From: Kalaharituber pfeilii
Lineage: Eukaryota > Ascomycota > Pezizomycetes > Pezizales > Pezizaceae
NCBI GenBank assembly: GCA_015179045.1
Contig: WHUZ01000063.1
Coordinates: 299,631 to 363,630, forward strand
DNA: 64,000 nt
Direction: 5' to 3'
Shown here: piece after piece, positions 10,740-24,494 of the stretch
Layout of the letters: each line of letters starts with the position of its first letter
Position numbering within the stretch: position 1 is the first letter of the stretch
Notes under the pieces: generated by a model
Seen by the model: only the letters and a program-made list of their open reading frames with translations
What the model was told of the DNA's origin: nothing
Databases searched by the model: none
Made by a program: the position numbers and the translations under genes

Positions 10740-12770
10740 AAAGGGTGGGGAATGGAGCCGGAGTCAGTAGGTACTGTAGAAGCCGATGATTATAACCTTT
10801 AGCAGGTGCCCCTTTATCACCCCGCCATACTGTACCAGTCCAGCGCATTCTCATTTTGCCCCATCTCACACCATCGAGAGTAATCTGCCATACCTGTAAA
10901 ATTGTAAATTGAGCGCATTTTGGCATATCTCGTACCATCAAAGCAGGTCTTGTTGTATCTGTCAAATTAAGCCATACCGCCTCACTTTGCACCATAGAAA
11001 GGGGCCAGCCTTAACTGTGAATTGAGCTCATTTTACCATGTTCCACGCTGCCAGGTGGGTCCTGCCGTACCTGTCAAATTTGGCTCATTCTGCGGTTCTC
11101 ACATTGTGGAAAGAGTCCGGTGATACTTGTCAACTTGAGCTCATTCTCCCTCATCTCACGCCATCGAAAGGAAGCTGTCATACCCTGTTAAATTGAGCTC
11201 ATTCTGCCTCATCTCACACCATCGAGAGAGACTGCCATTCCTATTGAATTCGGCTCATTCTGCTGCATCTCACATTATTGAGGAGCTGTCATGCCTGTCA
11301 AATTCTGCTCGCCCTGCTGTATCTCATGTTGGCAAGAGAGATCTACCAATCCCTGTCAAATTCGGCTTATTCTGCTGCATCTCCCAGGCTGAAATAGACC
11401 TGCTATACCTGTCAAATTTGACTCTCGTTCTGCAGCATCTTGTGCTATCGAATAACTATCAAATTGTGCTCATTCTACTATATCTCATAATGCGAAAAGA
11501 GTCCTATTATACCTGTCAAATTTGGCTCACTCTGCTACTCTCCTGTGGAAAGGTGCTACTATACCTATCAAATTGAGTTCCGTTTTACTACATCTCACGC
11601 TGGTAAGAGAGGGAAATTTGGCTCATTCTTTTGTATCTCGTGCCGTAGAAGAGTCTTGCCATACCTATATACTTGTTAAAGTTAGTTTATTCTACTGTAT
11701 CTTATATTGTCAAGGGAGACCTACACACCGGTCCAATTGAGTTCATTTTGCTGCATCTCGTGCTATCAAGAGAGACCTACTCTTTTTTTTTTAATTTCAC
11801 GTAACTCCGCTTGCAGCTATTCGCCATGGCAGGGCAAGAGAGACCTACTATACCTGTCAAATTCAGCTCATTCTGCTGCTCTTACGCTATGGAAAGAGTC
11901 CTGTAATACTTGTTAACTTGAGCTCATTCGGCCACATCTTGCGCCATTGAGAGAAAGCTGTCATACCTTATAAATTGAGCTTATTCTGCCTCATTTTTCC
12001 CTGTCAAGGTCATATCTGTCAACTTGACCACATCTTACGCCATTGAGGGAGACTGTTATACCTATTAAATTCGGCTTATTCTGCTGCATCTCACACCATT
12101 GAGGAGCTATCATACCTGTAAAGTGCCTGTAAAATTCGGCTCATTTTGCTGCATCTTGCGAGGTAATATAGACCTACCATACCTATCACATTTGACTCGT
12201 TCTGCTGCATGTCGCACTATTGAGGAGCTGCCGTGCCTGTCGAATTGAGGAGCTGTCATGCCTGTCAAATTGAAGAGCTGTCGTGCCTATCAAATTGAGG
12301 AGCTGTCGTGCCTGTTAGATTGAGGAGCTGTCGTGCCTGTTAAATTGAGGAGCTGTTGTGCCTGTCAAAGTACCTGTCAAATTCGGCTCATTTTGCTGCA
12401 TCTCCCGGGGTGAAATGGACCTACCATACCTGTCAAATTTGACTCGTTCTGCTGCACCTCACACCATTGAGGAGCTGTCGTGCCTGTCAAAGTGCCTATC
12501 AAATTCAGCTCATTTTGCTGTATCTCGCGAGGTGAAATGGACCTACCATACCTGTCAAATTTGACTTGTTCAGCTGCATCTCGTGCCATCCAATACCAGT
12601 CAAATTGTACTCTTATACCTGTTAAATTCAGCTCACTCTGTTCCTATTGTGCTATGGAAAGTTGCTGCTGTACCTGTCAAATTGAACTCGTTATGCTTCA
12701 TCTCCTGATAGTGAGAGAGATATATCATACCTATAAAATTTGGCTCATTCTTCTGTATCTTATGCCGAGA
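10740..12770 (+). repeat. Degenerate minisatellite with a unit of about 55-65 bp, about 2 kb
   Basis: Repeated blocks read roughly as a CCTGTCAAATT(C/G) motif, then (A/G)GCTCATTCTGCTGCATCTC, a short CGCCATTGAG-like block, then GAG(C/A)TGTCATAC or GACCTACCATAC. A local variant at about 12225-12370 has a shorter unit built on GAGGAGCTGTCGTGCCTGT. Reading frames at 11193-12794 are translations of this array. The same sequence occurs in reverse orientation at 52320-52700. Confidence 0.85.
11782..11834 (-). mobile_element. Micro-retroposon, family B, copy 1
   Basis: On the minus strand the core begins CCCTGCCATGGCGAATAGC, ends ACGTGAAAT and continues into poly(A). It is flanked by perfect 15-bp direct repeats CAAGAGAGACCTACT (11767-11781 and 11835-11849). 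It sits inside the minisatellite, and the target is one minisatellite unit. Confidence 0.85.
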
Positions 12771-12771
12771 A

Positions 12772-13215
12772 TGTTGAGGTTCTGGAGAATGTGAACATTT
12801 CACATAAAGGGATTGCAGTGATAGATACGGCCAATTGCAACTCCTCATTGTCATGGTGTCTATTTCCGTGAAGGTTGATTCCATACGAAATGTGATGGAA
12901 ACTCTTGATATAGGTATTGTCGGGTGTTTGGTATATTCCACATTAATATGTGCCTTATGACGAAGGTTCAGGGGTATGTTGAGGTTCAGGAGTATGTGAA
13001 CATTTCACATAAAGGGATTGCAGTGATAGATACGGCCAATTGCAACTCCTCATTGTCATGGTGTCTATTTCCGTGAAGGTTGATTCCATACGAAATGTGA
13101 TGGAAACTCTTGATATAGGTATTGTCGGGTGTTTGGCATATTCCACATTAATATGTGCCTTATGACGAAGGTTCAGGGGTATGTTGAGGTTCAGGAGTAT
13201 GTGAACATTTCACTC
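12772..13215 (+). repeat. 205-bp tandem repeat, two full copies plus a partial third
   Basis: TGTTGAGGTTC(T/A)GGAG motifs at 12772, 12977 and 13182 set a 205-bp period. Copies 1 and 2 are nearly identical over the shared ATTTCACATAAAGGGATTGC and GATATAGGTATTGTCGGGTG blocks. The third copy breaks off after about 30 bp. The two reading frames on the minus strand are the same repeat translated twice. Confidence 0.9.
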
Positions 13216-13395
13216 AGTACGTTGATATGGTATTCGCGGTTGTCGCCAAGGTCTTTTTTGACAGGGGTTCGGTGTACGCCAAGAGGGATGTAACTCAGTA
13301 CTATAATAGATGGTATTCGCCGTTGTCGCCAAGGTCTTTTTTGACAGGGGTTCGGTGTACGCCAAGAGGGATGTAACTCAGTACTATAATAGATA
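13212..13395 (+). repeat. 83-bp tandem repeat, two copies plus a partial third
   Basis: GGTATTCGC(G/C)GTTGTCGCCA occurs at 13229 and 13312, giving an 83-bp period, and ACTCAGTAC recurs again near 13376. It directly abuts the 205-bp repeat. Confidence 0.85.
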
Positions 13396-14893
13396 AGACA
13401 CTAGTGAACAATACTATACGCATCCCTGCGCACTCTTTCCGTATATGATATGTTGCTTCAGAAACAAATCTCAACGCCAAGGACAGTAATAGTTCTGGGC
13501 ACGAGACAACCGCCAAGCCATGGACACAGATAGACACATTCTATCTATCTAGCTAAGTACTTGGTAACCCTTGCACAGCCAGGGACGAAAACCCCAAATA
13601 CATACAACCCCAACATCCCCCATCCCCAATCAAAACCAAACCTTCTCGTTTTCGCCGCCGCAGTGTCTCCGCAAAAAAACAGAATTTATTTTTGCATCAT
13701 ACAGACTTGTAGAATAATATAGCTATGGACGTACGGCGGGGTGGGAGGGGGGCCAACCCGAACCTACGATGGCTAGCAGGACTAAATACATACCCACCTA
13801 TATATATACTACCCCACCCACCCTCCACATCCGAAATAACTCTACCTCCTAACTAGCTCTTCGACCCCACCTGGGGCACGAGACTACCCGTCCCACTGTA
13901 ACAGATAAACCAAAGTACTTCATTTGTGAGATGTACTTATCTACTTAGTATAAACTAACGTCTATCATAATGCCCTTCTTCGAGCCCCCACAACTTTTTC
14001 GTCGGTATAATAAATCCTAGGGGTGAAAATACCTATCAGATACTATCCAATAACATACACTTACAAGTCACCCTATCGAATTCCCAACAATCACGCAAAC
14101 CAAACTATATCCAAGCCCTTCCTCCCCCAACTCCCTTCCCCACCCCCCCCCTTCCCCCGCATCATACCACATCCCTTCCTGTACATAAAACCATACAGTC
14201 ATGACACCGTCATAAATATACACAGGCAATACCTAACCTAACCTAACCCACTCCCACTCTCATCTGCGAGAATCCGTCTCCATGAACCCTCCCACATCAC
14301 AGACTTCAGGGTAACACCCTTCTCCCCCTCCCGCCACCCCAGGTCCGTACACACATACGTATACTTACTTATTCTCCGGCGACTCATCCCTCATCTAACT
14401 ATAAAACAACACTTGAATACACAATCCCTCATCCTCATCCTCATCCTCATTCTTCACCCAACTCTCCCCAGCTCCTAGTTAAGTAACAGATACTCTACTC
14501 TACACCTCTACCCCTCCCAAATCGACAACCTACACAACCCCCAAACCCACACATGGCGCCAATCCACAACACAAACAACCCCCCCAGTATATATATATAT
14601 ACTCAAGTTATAAAATCCTGTAACATATAATAAAAATTTACATACAATTCCCATCACACACATATATATACTTTCACCAAAAAACAAAAAAAAACAAAAA
14701 CAAAAAAGCAATCCGCAAACTCAATACATGCAAAATAATAGTTTAACAAAAAAACAAAAACGAAAGTTTCGCCCAAAACTAAATACAAACAAATACACAG
14801 TACAGAATACACAAAAAGGAACCCTGAAATAAAAATATATGGAATAAAAAAGAATTACACAAATACACAAAATACACACACATGAAAAACAAG

Positions 14894-14925
<32 letters not shown>

Positions 14926-15168
14926 AGAAGAAAGGAAAAGAAACGAAAATGATTCTCATTACACCCTATTCCCCAACCCCAAACCCACCCTAGATGGCCT
15001 TGATGGAAAAAAAAATGTAAAAATGTAAACCGTAATAACATCCCACACATTGCACCACGCCATAACTCTACTTGACTCAAGTCTATCCTCTGCTCCCTCT
15101 ATCCCCTCCTCATCAAACCAACATCACAAACATAGGAAACATACACACACACCAAAAAGAAAAAGAAC
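13396..15168. other. Intergenic, 3' side of MED13
   Basis: This region is C/A-rich on the plus strand, with an A-run of roughly 33 at about 14893-14924 and short microsatellites, including four GACGAG-type repeats (minus) near 14430. A short CCTAACCTAACCTAACCC stretch sits near 14233. No credible gene was found. It probably includes the MED13 3' UTR. Confidence 0.45.
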
Positions 15169-18100
15169 CTACATACACCCCTCTAACCCCCCAACCGCCT
15201 TCTCCACTACCGCCACATGCCACGGCAACACATTCCCCTTCCCACTCCTTCCTCCACTCCCCGCTCTGCCCCCACCACCACCAGTCACCACCCCCTTGTG
15301 CTGCGCCAACGTCGCCAGCCCCCTATAACACTCCAACACCTCCTTCAACGTCTCCTCGGCCATCTTCCCCCTCCCTCCAATTCCCATCCCACCCATCCCA
15401 GCCATCCCCGGACTCCCATTCGCTCCAACCATCCCCACCACGCTTACCCCCATCACAATCGGCTCCTCCCCCCCTTCAACCCCCACTGCCCCTCTCTTCA
15501 CCAAATACCCACTCGCCATCCCTTGCCTCATCTCCACCACCGCCGCGCCCACTGGCAACTTGTGCTTCAGGACCACTCCCCACGCCTCATCCGCGTAATC
15601 CACTAACTGCGCGTCCGGGTCAAGTTCTGGCATGGAGGGATCCGCGTTTGGTGTACCTGTACTATTCGACGGGCCGGTATTTGGGTTGAGGGAAGCTGTG
15701 CTGCCCGAGGGATCAGGCGAGACAGTAGAGGGTTGAGGTGTGGTGGCGGGAGTGAAGAGGGAGGATTGTGGGTTGAATGCGAGTGGAGCAATTGGGAGAA
15801 GAGAGGGGATGAGAGACAATGGTGGGGAGGGATCGACAGTCAGTATCGTTAGTTGCGTCGTGGGCGTGTTAGGCAATGGTACACTTGACGATGGTCCTGG
15901 CTGCGAGGCCGGCGTATGCGGTTGGGTAGATTCGTTCGCCAATGATGTCCATACTAACAATCCCATCACCATTAGCAAATTACGCGTACGCAAACAGCAG
16001 ACGGAACTTACACTCCACCTCCTCCGCATCAATCCACCTCCCCAGCTTCGCCACACACACTTTCTGCGCCATATTCTTCCTCTTCACAAATTCCATCGTC
16101 CGTCTCCACACATCCTTCACGACATCCTCCCACGGCTTAATCACCGCGCACCCCAGTCTCCCTAGACAATAAGCTTCCCTACACTGAACCTCTCCCCAAT
16201 TATCCGTCCACGCAACCACGATCCACCTCTCATCCAGACTCTGCTTATACGCCACATGCAGGCAACTACCCTCATGCAGCAGCGGCTGCGTCGGATCCGC
16301 GGCCAACTGAAAATTGATCGCCTTGGGTGGGGGTTTCGCCAGCACAATCGACGGCGAGAATGTCGCTTGTTGAATCAGCTTCTGGGTCTTTTCGCGCAGG
16401 GACAATGCGGCGGCGGCGGCGGCGTTCGACGAGACCTTAGCCATTGACATCTTAGACGACGAAGACGACAAAGATGTAGATGAAGAAGGAAACAAAGAGA
16501 GCTTGCTTCGGCGTACCTCTTCTGTACATGCGACATTATCGGTAGGAATGCACCGATTATATACCTCCAGACAGAACCGTATATACTCCGACTGCGGCGG
16601 CGTGATGAGGCCGTTCATTGCAGCTACTAAATCGAGAGGCACGATTTGTAGCACAATGTTGTTCGCAGAGGCGTATTTGATCTCTCCCAGTGCGGCCACG
16701 TAAGCTTGCTGTAGATGGTAGAATGCATAGCACAGGTCTACCAGAGCAGAAGGCTTTGAGAATGGGTTAACCATGTAAACAACAATGTTTTGCATTTCAT
16801 CCGCAACATTTGCCAACATAGAACCTATCACCCTAAATGTCAGCATCCTCAACCACATCAAACCTTTAAAAAAAGGTTATGGAAATTCCGCCTACCAAGC
16901 TTCATACACGCCTCCCTAATACTCTGCATAATCGACTCCATCTCCAGCTCCTGCCCGAACCTCACTGGCAGCTGCACCCCCAGCATTCCTGCCGTAATAT
17001 CGTCCAAGTTTCCTCGCACATAACTCCCCAGCTTGCAATTATCATACGCAGCGCCCACCCTTTCCATAAACTCATCGACTGCGGTCTCCATCGCCTCGCC
17101 AGCCGGGTATATGCAAAAGCCAATGACATTCTTTGGCCCACTACACGGCCCGAATCCAAACGTCTCCCAGAACCTCAACGACACCGGCGATATCTCCAAC
17201 GCCGTCTCCGCGCGATGGAGATGCACGTGCGCGGGAGGAATTTTGAATATGCAAGACGACGACGACCGCTGAGGGGGGGACGGCACATCGAATCCGAGAG
17301 TGGGTATTGGTCCACTTTGAGTCCTTCGCGGTTGGGCAATCGGCCGCAAATTCCCTCTGCCCGGCGGAATCTGCGCCGGCTCAATAGCTGTATCTGCAAT
17401 AGACGCATATGTACTAAACGTGCACCGAGTAACTCCACCAAACACTTCCTTCGCCACCTCCTCAACCCGATTCTCACCACTTGTCCGCCGCCGCCGGATT
17501 AGACTATCCTCATCATTATCCTCATCAAATACCGACACTTCCAACCCCCCAGGCCTTTTCGGCATCAACAATGTCCCATTGATTATCTGATCCACCAAAA
17601 TCTTGCTGATGCTAATATACTCGGTATCGCTCATCCTGGACAACGCCGGACAATCATTCTTCGCCACCGACAACCTCTCAAAGACGTCTGCCAAAGGTAG
17701 GTCATCCGGCTCTGGCACCATAAACTGCCACGGCGGAGGCGCCAACTCCTCCCCGGCCATTTCACTCCCTGCTATCATTGGCGTAGCTCCTCCCACGTCC
17801 CCTCCTGTCTCCATCAGGGCCAAATCCCCATCATCGTCCAGCGCCCGTTTCCTTTTCGTTCCGTGTATATACCCTGGACTACTTTCCATCATCACCGGAA
17901 TGCCAAACTCCTCATCACTCTCCTCGTCCACGTCACTCTCTGAGCTCTCATTCTCATCGTATTCATAATCCGAGTCGCTCGAATCTTCATCTCCATGCTG
18001 TCGATGATCATCTACATCCTCAATCACAATCTCTGATGGCTGCGGCGGATGTATGGAATTTTGCTCCACGGTATTTGTTCCTAGAGTACTCAACAGCTTC

Positions 18101-20991
18101 CTATTACTTAGCCGTCGCTTCAGCGGTGAGTCCAATAGCGTGATAGACGCTAACTTTCCATCCAAAACGTCAACCTTCTCTTCGGTTGGAGGAGGGCCAA
18201 AAAACCTGCCACCTTCCATGTATTTCTTATCGGCCATCTCAATGTTAGGCAAAAAGACCAACGGGCTGTAGATACTAAGTTTGCGCTGCGCGGATTGGCT
18301 GTTTACTTCTTCCATATCAAGGTATAAATTATATGGGTGGTTCTTGTTCGATGCTGGAGTCTCCTTCCTTGCGTATTGAGGTAACAGTAGCCTCATTGCT
18401 TGCTGTGGGCTCAACGGTGGCGTCTGTATGTGCTTCTGATGTTGTGTAGCCTCCTCCGCAATATGAGCGGAATTGTCAGCTTGGCCAGCAGGCGTTGAAG
18501 AAGGAAGTTCCATTTTTGAGAGGACTGGTGTTGAAAGCTGCATATCCATCCCCGTTGATGACCCTGGCCTTTCCAACCCAAAGTCCATATTATGGAGAGC
18601 AGCCATCTGGCTAGCATCACTATGTAAATCCATTATATCGCCAACTGTCAAAGACGATACATGTCCAACCTGCATTGCACCAGAATTGACATCTCCGCCG
18701 TGTCCCATGTCACCCAGCCCCATGCCCCCATCTAATGAATCAGCAAAGGCCGGCTGATCAAAGAACTCAAAATCCTTGTCTGTCACTTCGGTCGCAAAGA
18801 TATCCTCGTCACCATCCACCAGGTCGTCTCCCAGGAAATTGGCAAGGTCCGCCGCGGTGTTTTTCGCATCGTCGCCACCTCCCAAGGACATTGGATCTCC
18901 AGAACTACTCCAGTCAAGGTCCATGTCGTTGGGAAGGCTCAACTGTAGCGCACCTGCATCGATAGATACTGCTGAAGTAGGCTCGGAAGGAATATTTTCC
19001 TGGAATCCAACAGTCGGAGGTGCACTAGTCGGTATCTGTCCATCTGGAGGCGTCGAGTACACGCCAGCAACACTACTGGCAATCGTGGCAGCTTCCCTCT
19101 TGATGTTATCCACCTCCTTCTTCGGCTCCTTCTCCTTGCTCAACAGCTCCTCAGCTTGCTTCTTCATCGCCTCGGCTTCTGCCAACTCCCTCCTCTCCTT
19201 CTCCCTCTCCTCTTTCCGAGCTTGTATCACCTGCTTTCGCTCCTCTGCACCTAACTTCCACTTCTCCGCAAAGTCCACTGGATCGACTGCATTTTGACTG
19301 AACCATATAGCTCCTGTGTCGTCAAGAGTATTCTTTTCCGCTAGTAATGATGATTTTAACCCACCTAGAGCGAGATATTCGCTATTCCCAAACAGCTTTT
19401 GGTGAAGAGCGACCGTTCCTTTGGCGGCATCATTAATTGCAAAAGCATTGCCTGGGCTAGATTCCGCCCTTGCTACTGCCTCGTCCTGGTTCGAGGTCCC
19501 TAGTAGCGAAGCCCCGGAGAGCCAAGTATCACCATCACTCAACCTGATAAAACATAATGAAACAGGCCAAACAATAGTCTGAAGCCGTGGCACATCTCCT
19601 TCGAGTGGTAGATATATCTCAAGCCGAACCCATTCCTCCTCATCCCCATCAAGGTCTATCCCCCTTTCTTCAAGATACTGGAGAACCTCCCTAGACCATC
19701 TCCGCTCATCTTCTGTAATTGCCATTGAAGAACCAACACCAGGCACAAATTCTTGCACCCTGCCAACCTGTCCCCATGGCGCTATCCAGACATCCCTACC
19801 CACCCCCGGAGAGATATTTTGGTCGTATCCATAATGAGGCAATGACGACAGACACCCAAGTCCAGGAGTATTCCATCCAGAAGGCACAATACACAGTGTT
19901 CCTGCACTTGTCAAATATCCTGTCAGTGAAAACAGCATAACGCCAGCCAAACCAGGGCCATCAAACCCCCCATTACTATGCACTCTTGCTGAGAACGGGG
20001 GCGTAGGAAGTGAAAACATGTTCGATACCGGACTCGTGGATATCGGGGTATATCGAGACTGAATCTGAAGAAGCGTAGAACTATTAAAAGGTATATATCG
20101 CCTGGCGCCTGCTGATGATTTGGAAATACTATATGACAATGCCGCTAAAACTGATGTAATGAAATGCCTGTAGATGATTTTCGTTGGGTCGGGACTTAAC
20201 GATAATGGTGGTGAGCTTTTCTCCGATAATGGTTCTGGATCACTCCCTGTCAAATCAATAGCATTGGTTGAACTCCCAGGTGGTGCATCCTCTTTCATCT
20301 GCTTGCCGCTACTCTCAATCGAACTAGCCAGAAATACTCCCTCTCTAGCTTCCCGGAGACCCCAGTTAGGCGGAAATTCCGGGGCCTTCTTCGGTACCGA
20401 CTTCTTTCTATCCCCTCTTGCTTCTGCCCCAACTCCACCCATAACGATATCCTCCCCTGAAGCCAGCTCCGCATTATGCGATCCAATGTCAACGTCAAAT
20501 ATCCAAAGTTCACCATTTCGAACGTCTGATATTCCCAAAATGCCCTTTTCCCGGAGAAATGCCTCGCCCTTTCTCAGTGCTATAATACTGGCTCGTGGTA
20601 TCGTCGATGGGAATCTTGGAGATGATTCATGCGCCGGATTCGGTCGTCTACTCGTAGGTATGTATACATGATAAGGAATGTGTGATAGGGCATCCTATGA
20701 AAATTGTGAATCATTAGCTTGCCGACAGCAGATGAAAGGGGAAGCGAGTAAACGGGAGTGGACAACTCATTCAGACCAAAACCCAGTTAGTGAACCGTGA
20801 GTATGAGTGAATTTCGAGTTAGACCACGCCCGCGGGGGGAGTTTCGCAACGGTAAAGGGGTGGGGGAGCCGAAGTTTTGGTTGGGAGTATATGGTAAGAG
20901 AAAAGGGTAAGAAAAATGTCCCCGGTATCCCGAGGCTAGGGCAACTTACAATTTTCAAAACATTGGTGAGACAGCTCTCTGGTGATTCCAT
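15169..20991 (-). CDS. MED13: Mediator complex subunit 13 (MED13/Srb9/SSN2), 4 exons, about 1812 aa
   Basis: Exons on the minus strand are 20991-20950, 20694-16896, 16824-16012 and 15953-15169. Introns start GTAAGT, GTAGGC and GTAAGT, end TCATAG, TGATAG and GTTAG, and all phases agree. The small first exon encodes MESPESCLTNVLKI, matching the short conserved start of fungal MED13 (x-LTN-x). The N-terminal Med13_N region covers about residues 1-400. A charged coiled coil at about 495-545 and an acidic run at about 900-945 (DSSDSDYEYDENESSESD) lie in the variable middle. The C-terminal Med13_C region from about 1010 includes SLRFWETFGFGPCSGPKNV, a Piwi/MID-like part, and the end (LPWHVAVVEKAVGGLEGCM). 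MED13 is the large subunit of the CDK8 kinase module, linking kinase and cyclin to core Mediator and mainly repressing transcription. No frameshift was seen. Confidence 0.9.
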
Positions 20992-21474
20992 CCTCAGTTG
21001 GGGCGTTGTAGAGTGTTGTCCTTAGACAGAAAGTTTACGGTGGAGAACTACTTGGTACCGGGGGAATCTCAACCCCAGGCAGTATGCAATGCAGTAGGTG
21101 GGTGGTAGCTTCCGTCGCACGCCAATGCAATCGCGTGTCTCTATCCGGCCCGATATACCGTAGTCTCGTGCCCAGATATGCCGGGGCCAGCTGCAGTGAA
21201 TAGATGAGTGTAAATTTTTCGCGCGATCCACAAAAAGCTCAGGTGTCCGGGAGTTCGGTGGAGGGGGGGGGGTGTCGGGTGATAGGAGGATGGGTCACGA
21301 TGTGCGGGTTGCGATTGGGTGCGCACTTTTTTCCCCCAATGGTATGGCTCGAGAAATAAATGCTGGCTATATCTTGCCGTATAGTGTGAGATTGTTGAGT
21401 AATTCAGTCAAGGCTGGAGAATCTGACATCGTGCTGCTGCAAGGCTCGAGTTGTCGCAGCGGCGGATTCTCGAT

Positions 21475-21963
21475 ATGCCCAGCGGCTGTCCGACCAATAC
21501 CGGGACCGAGACCGAGACCGAGACCGAGACTGTTGCCGTCGCCGGGCGGCTCCCTCTCGAAGTGCCCGATCGATGCCCGCAGGCCTTGTCTACGGCGCCA
21601 GAGAGCTTGGGCACGGTAAGCTGCTGCGCACAGGTTCCCTCTTCGCAGTCTGTCGGCGCCAAGTATGCTCTTCGTGTTTCCGGCCTTCCAGGAGCACAAA
21701 AACTACTGCAAAAGGCGTTTTTTGTTTTTTTTCAGCTTGCGCACCAGTCGGTTGCTGGTGGGAGGGGGGCGATATGTGAGCTGTGTGGGTGCGATCAGGG
21801 TGAGGTTCTGGCGGAAGGGGCACCAGGGGGCGCCTGGCGAATCGACAGCTCTGGTGCTGCGCGGATCCGATTCGACGGGTGCGCTGTGGACTATCGTTGC
21901 GCTCTGTCCAGGCGAGGGCCTTTTGTTGGTGGTACAGTAAGGTCCACCAGCCGACTTACATAA
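21475..21963 (+). CDS. Possible unrecognised reading frame, weak
   Basis: An open frame from an ATG near 21475 starts MPSGCPTNTGTETETETE, where the Thr-Glu repeat comes from GACCGA hexanucleotides. It could be a first exon ending at the GTAAGC donor near 21618, but I recognise no domain. Frames on the other strand are nearly as long because the region is GC-rich. Listed only as a possibility. Confidence 0.15.
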   Translation: MPSGCPTNTGTETETETETVAVAGRLPLEVPDRCPQALSTAPESLGTVSCCAQVPSSQSVGAKYALRVSGLPGAQKLLQKAFFVFFQLAHQSVAGGRGAICELCGCDQGEVLAEGAPGGAWRIDSSGAARIRFDGCAVDYRCALSRRGPFVGGTVRSTSRLT

Positions 21964-24494
21964 GAGATGCCACGGCTCATGGCTGTCGAGCACTCTCGTG
22001 GCTGAGCGGACGGATGTCACGATGCGTCCCAATACGCTGTTTCGGAGCAGGTGCGGCTCAAATCTCAACACTCATCATCGCCATGCAGCTCAGTGCGAGC
22101 ATTGCATTGCGTTGCTATCGAGGGTGTTCCAGCCTGAATCACTAGGCTTCCCCTCAGCAGAGGCGCACTACGAACTTCAACACGACCAGAGGGACGCATG
22201 CCGCACATAAGGTGCGTTACGTACAAGTGACTTTGAACGTAGTCGACGCTGCACATGAGCCTCAGTGTATTGAAATACTCGTCAGTTCCTACCCAGTCTC
22301 GAACTAGATACCACCTGTTGCCTTAGATTACTCCGTCTCAATTTCACCCTGAGATATCAGTCCCCTACACATCAGCCTTCGGACTGGGCACAAGGCTACT
22401 TATCGAACCATGGCTTACCCGCGCTTGGCGCGCTCAGCCCACTTGTCCCGTGTATCATACGCCTCTGGACACGTTAGGTAGGTGCATTCAGGGTTGCCCC
22501 CGAGCAAGGGCCAGGCAGGGAAACATAGTAAAGAAAAGTCTCGGCAAAATGGTGTGGCGTGACGCTATCCTCCTAGTTAATCCTGCTTAGCAGAGCACTC
22601 GGGATGAACCTCACCGCCAATTGGTCAACATCGACCGTTAGTAGTTCCCGTCCCTAATTACAAGTCATATATTTATCATAAGCCAAGTAGCCATAGTAAA
22701 GCCCATATGAAGTTCTGTAGACGAATTCCAATATCGAGAGCTGCAAAAAAAAAATCCTACCAAATCTTTGCCACACACAACAAGTATTTACTTTCCACAG
22801 TATTAGCCCCATCCTCGACCATTAACAACAACGGCAAACGTAGTTCTCAAGCCCAACCTTCATACGGTATATGTGGCACCTGAGATGAATTCTCGACATT
22901 GCCCAACCTAAATCATAGAGTCCCGCAGCCAAATGTAGTCTCTTAAACGAAGGAACCCGCAGGACTATCAATCCATTTTCATGTCTTTGGAAAGGGTCGA
23001 TATGGCCGTTAAGATTTTTTTTTTGATATGTTTGCTACCTAGTAGATCGTCAATCCCACCGCATGTATAAATGTTTGTGATACCTAAGTACTGTAATTTC
23101 CCCACCAGCCGGTGAGATATCACGATCTCGGATATCGATTAGCCACAACGCAGGAATAAAAAAAAAAAAAAAAAGACTGCACATGACAGTTGTAACCGTG
23201 GGCAGCAATTAGGATTCACGAGAAAAAAGGGTGCTAAGTCTGTAATGCAACTTTGAGTCATGGAGGCAAAAAGAACATTCTGAAGTTTCTGAGTGCTCCA
23301 TACCCACTGATGCTGGTTACGTTCCCGGTACGGCCGAAACAGTAAGTTTTGGTTTTTTGATTACCAGTAATATAACAATAGCAACAGCGACAAGCGACAC
23401 AACCATCATCCTCAATGATGCCTTAAGCAATGGGCCTCACATACTTGTCCCACAGTACCAAAAAACTTTCCTTTCCTGGCACCAAATAATGATGAAGGAC
23501 ATTGCAAAAGCAGTCTTCTATTGTTCGTTTATTATTATTGTTGTTGGGGGGGGGATTATTTCACGCAAAGCTTAGTCTCGTGACTGGATGCTGCCAAGGC
23601 GAGGCTACTGCCAAGGAGGGTGCAAAACAGGGATTTGAATTTATGTAAGCGAGTCATCACGTTCACGGGACTATTTAGTCAGCCAGGTGGGCTGATGCGA
23701 CGGCCAATTACTAGTAGTTGGGGGTTAAAGGAATAGGAGCGACGTAAAAATGATTCGCTATACTTGGTTTCCAGTATGCCACCGGCAATTCCCCTTTGTC
23801 TGCAAAATTTCAGTGGGTTTCGAGGTATATACCGAAAACTGTATGTGGCAGCTGCCCGCAGCCAAGATAGTGTTAGGTACATACTTTAAGAGATGTATGG
23901 CCAGAGGGTCTTAGCATGAGACTAACAGCTCTCCCAGCTTTCAACCTTCGGTCATCTCTGAGGATAGTAGCATAGATCTCTCGCTCTCCTCTTACACCAC
24001 CAAAGCATATTACCCCCGAAGCTTAATTCCTAGAATCACATCTCCCCAAAATATATTTTCATTGCAGCCTATTGACATTAACACGATGTTTTGTCGAAAT
24101 TTCTATAGGCGCGCAGATTCATAAGTACATAAATTTCAACCAATTAAACTTTATATTAGTGAAGCACTTACAGCAGAAACCATGTTGCTGAGTGACACCT
24201 TGCTTGAACCTCAGCACGAACTTTTGGGGCAACGAGATTTTTCTCTGCAACCTGAGTACCCATCAGAATATTATTAGATCTTCTATATGTAAGTACTCAA
24301 ATGAGTGTAGCAGAGTTGACTGCCAGAAATAGTATGATCTGTGCATATATGGGTGTGTTTAGAACTTGCTATTAATACTAGGCAGCAAAGAAATATTAGT
24401 ATGAGAAAGAGTGTACATAAGGTGCTTCTCTATTGAGAATATAGTTGATTTACACAGGCGATACAGTACTACCATCATGTGTGATGTCTTGGCC

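Noticed and set aside
14229..14250. CCTAACCTAACCTAACCC as a telomere-like repeat
   Set aside because: Only three 5-bp units, not the TTAGGG-type array expected of fungal telomeres.
15072..15689. 205-codon Pro/Ser/His-rich plus-strand frame
   Set aside because: It is the shadow of the last MED13 exon on the opposite strand.
18473..19297. Plus-strand frames of 94-173 codons
   Set aside because: Antisense shadows of the main MED13 exon.
21367..22255. Cluster of GC-rich frames on both strands near MED13
   Set aside because: Mutually overlapping frames with no recognisable domain; only one is listed, at low confidence.
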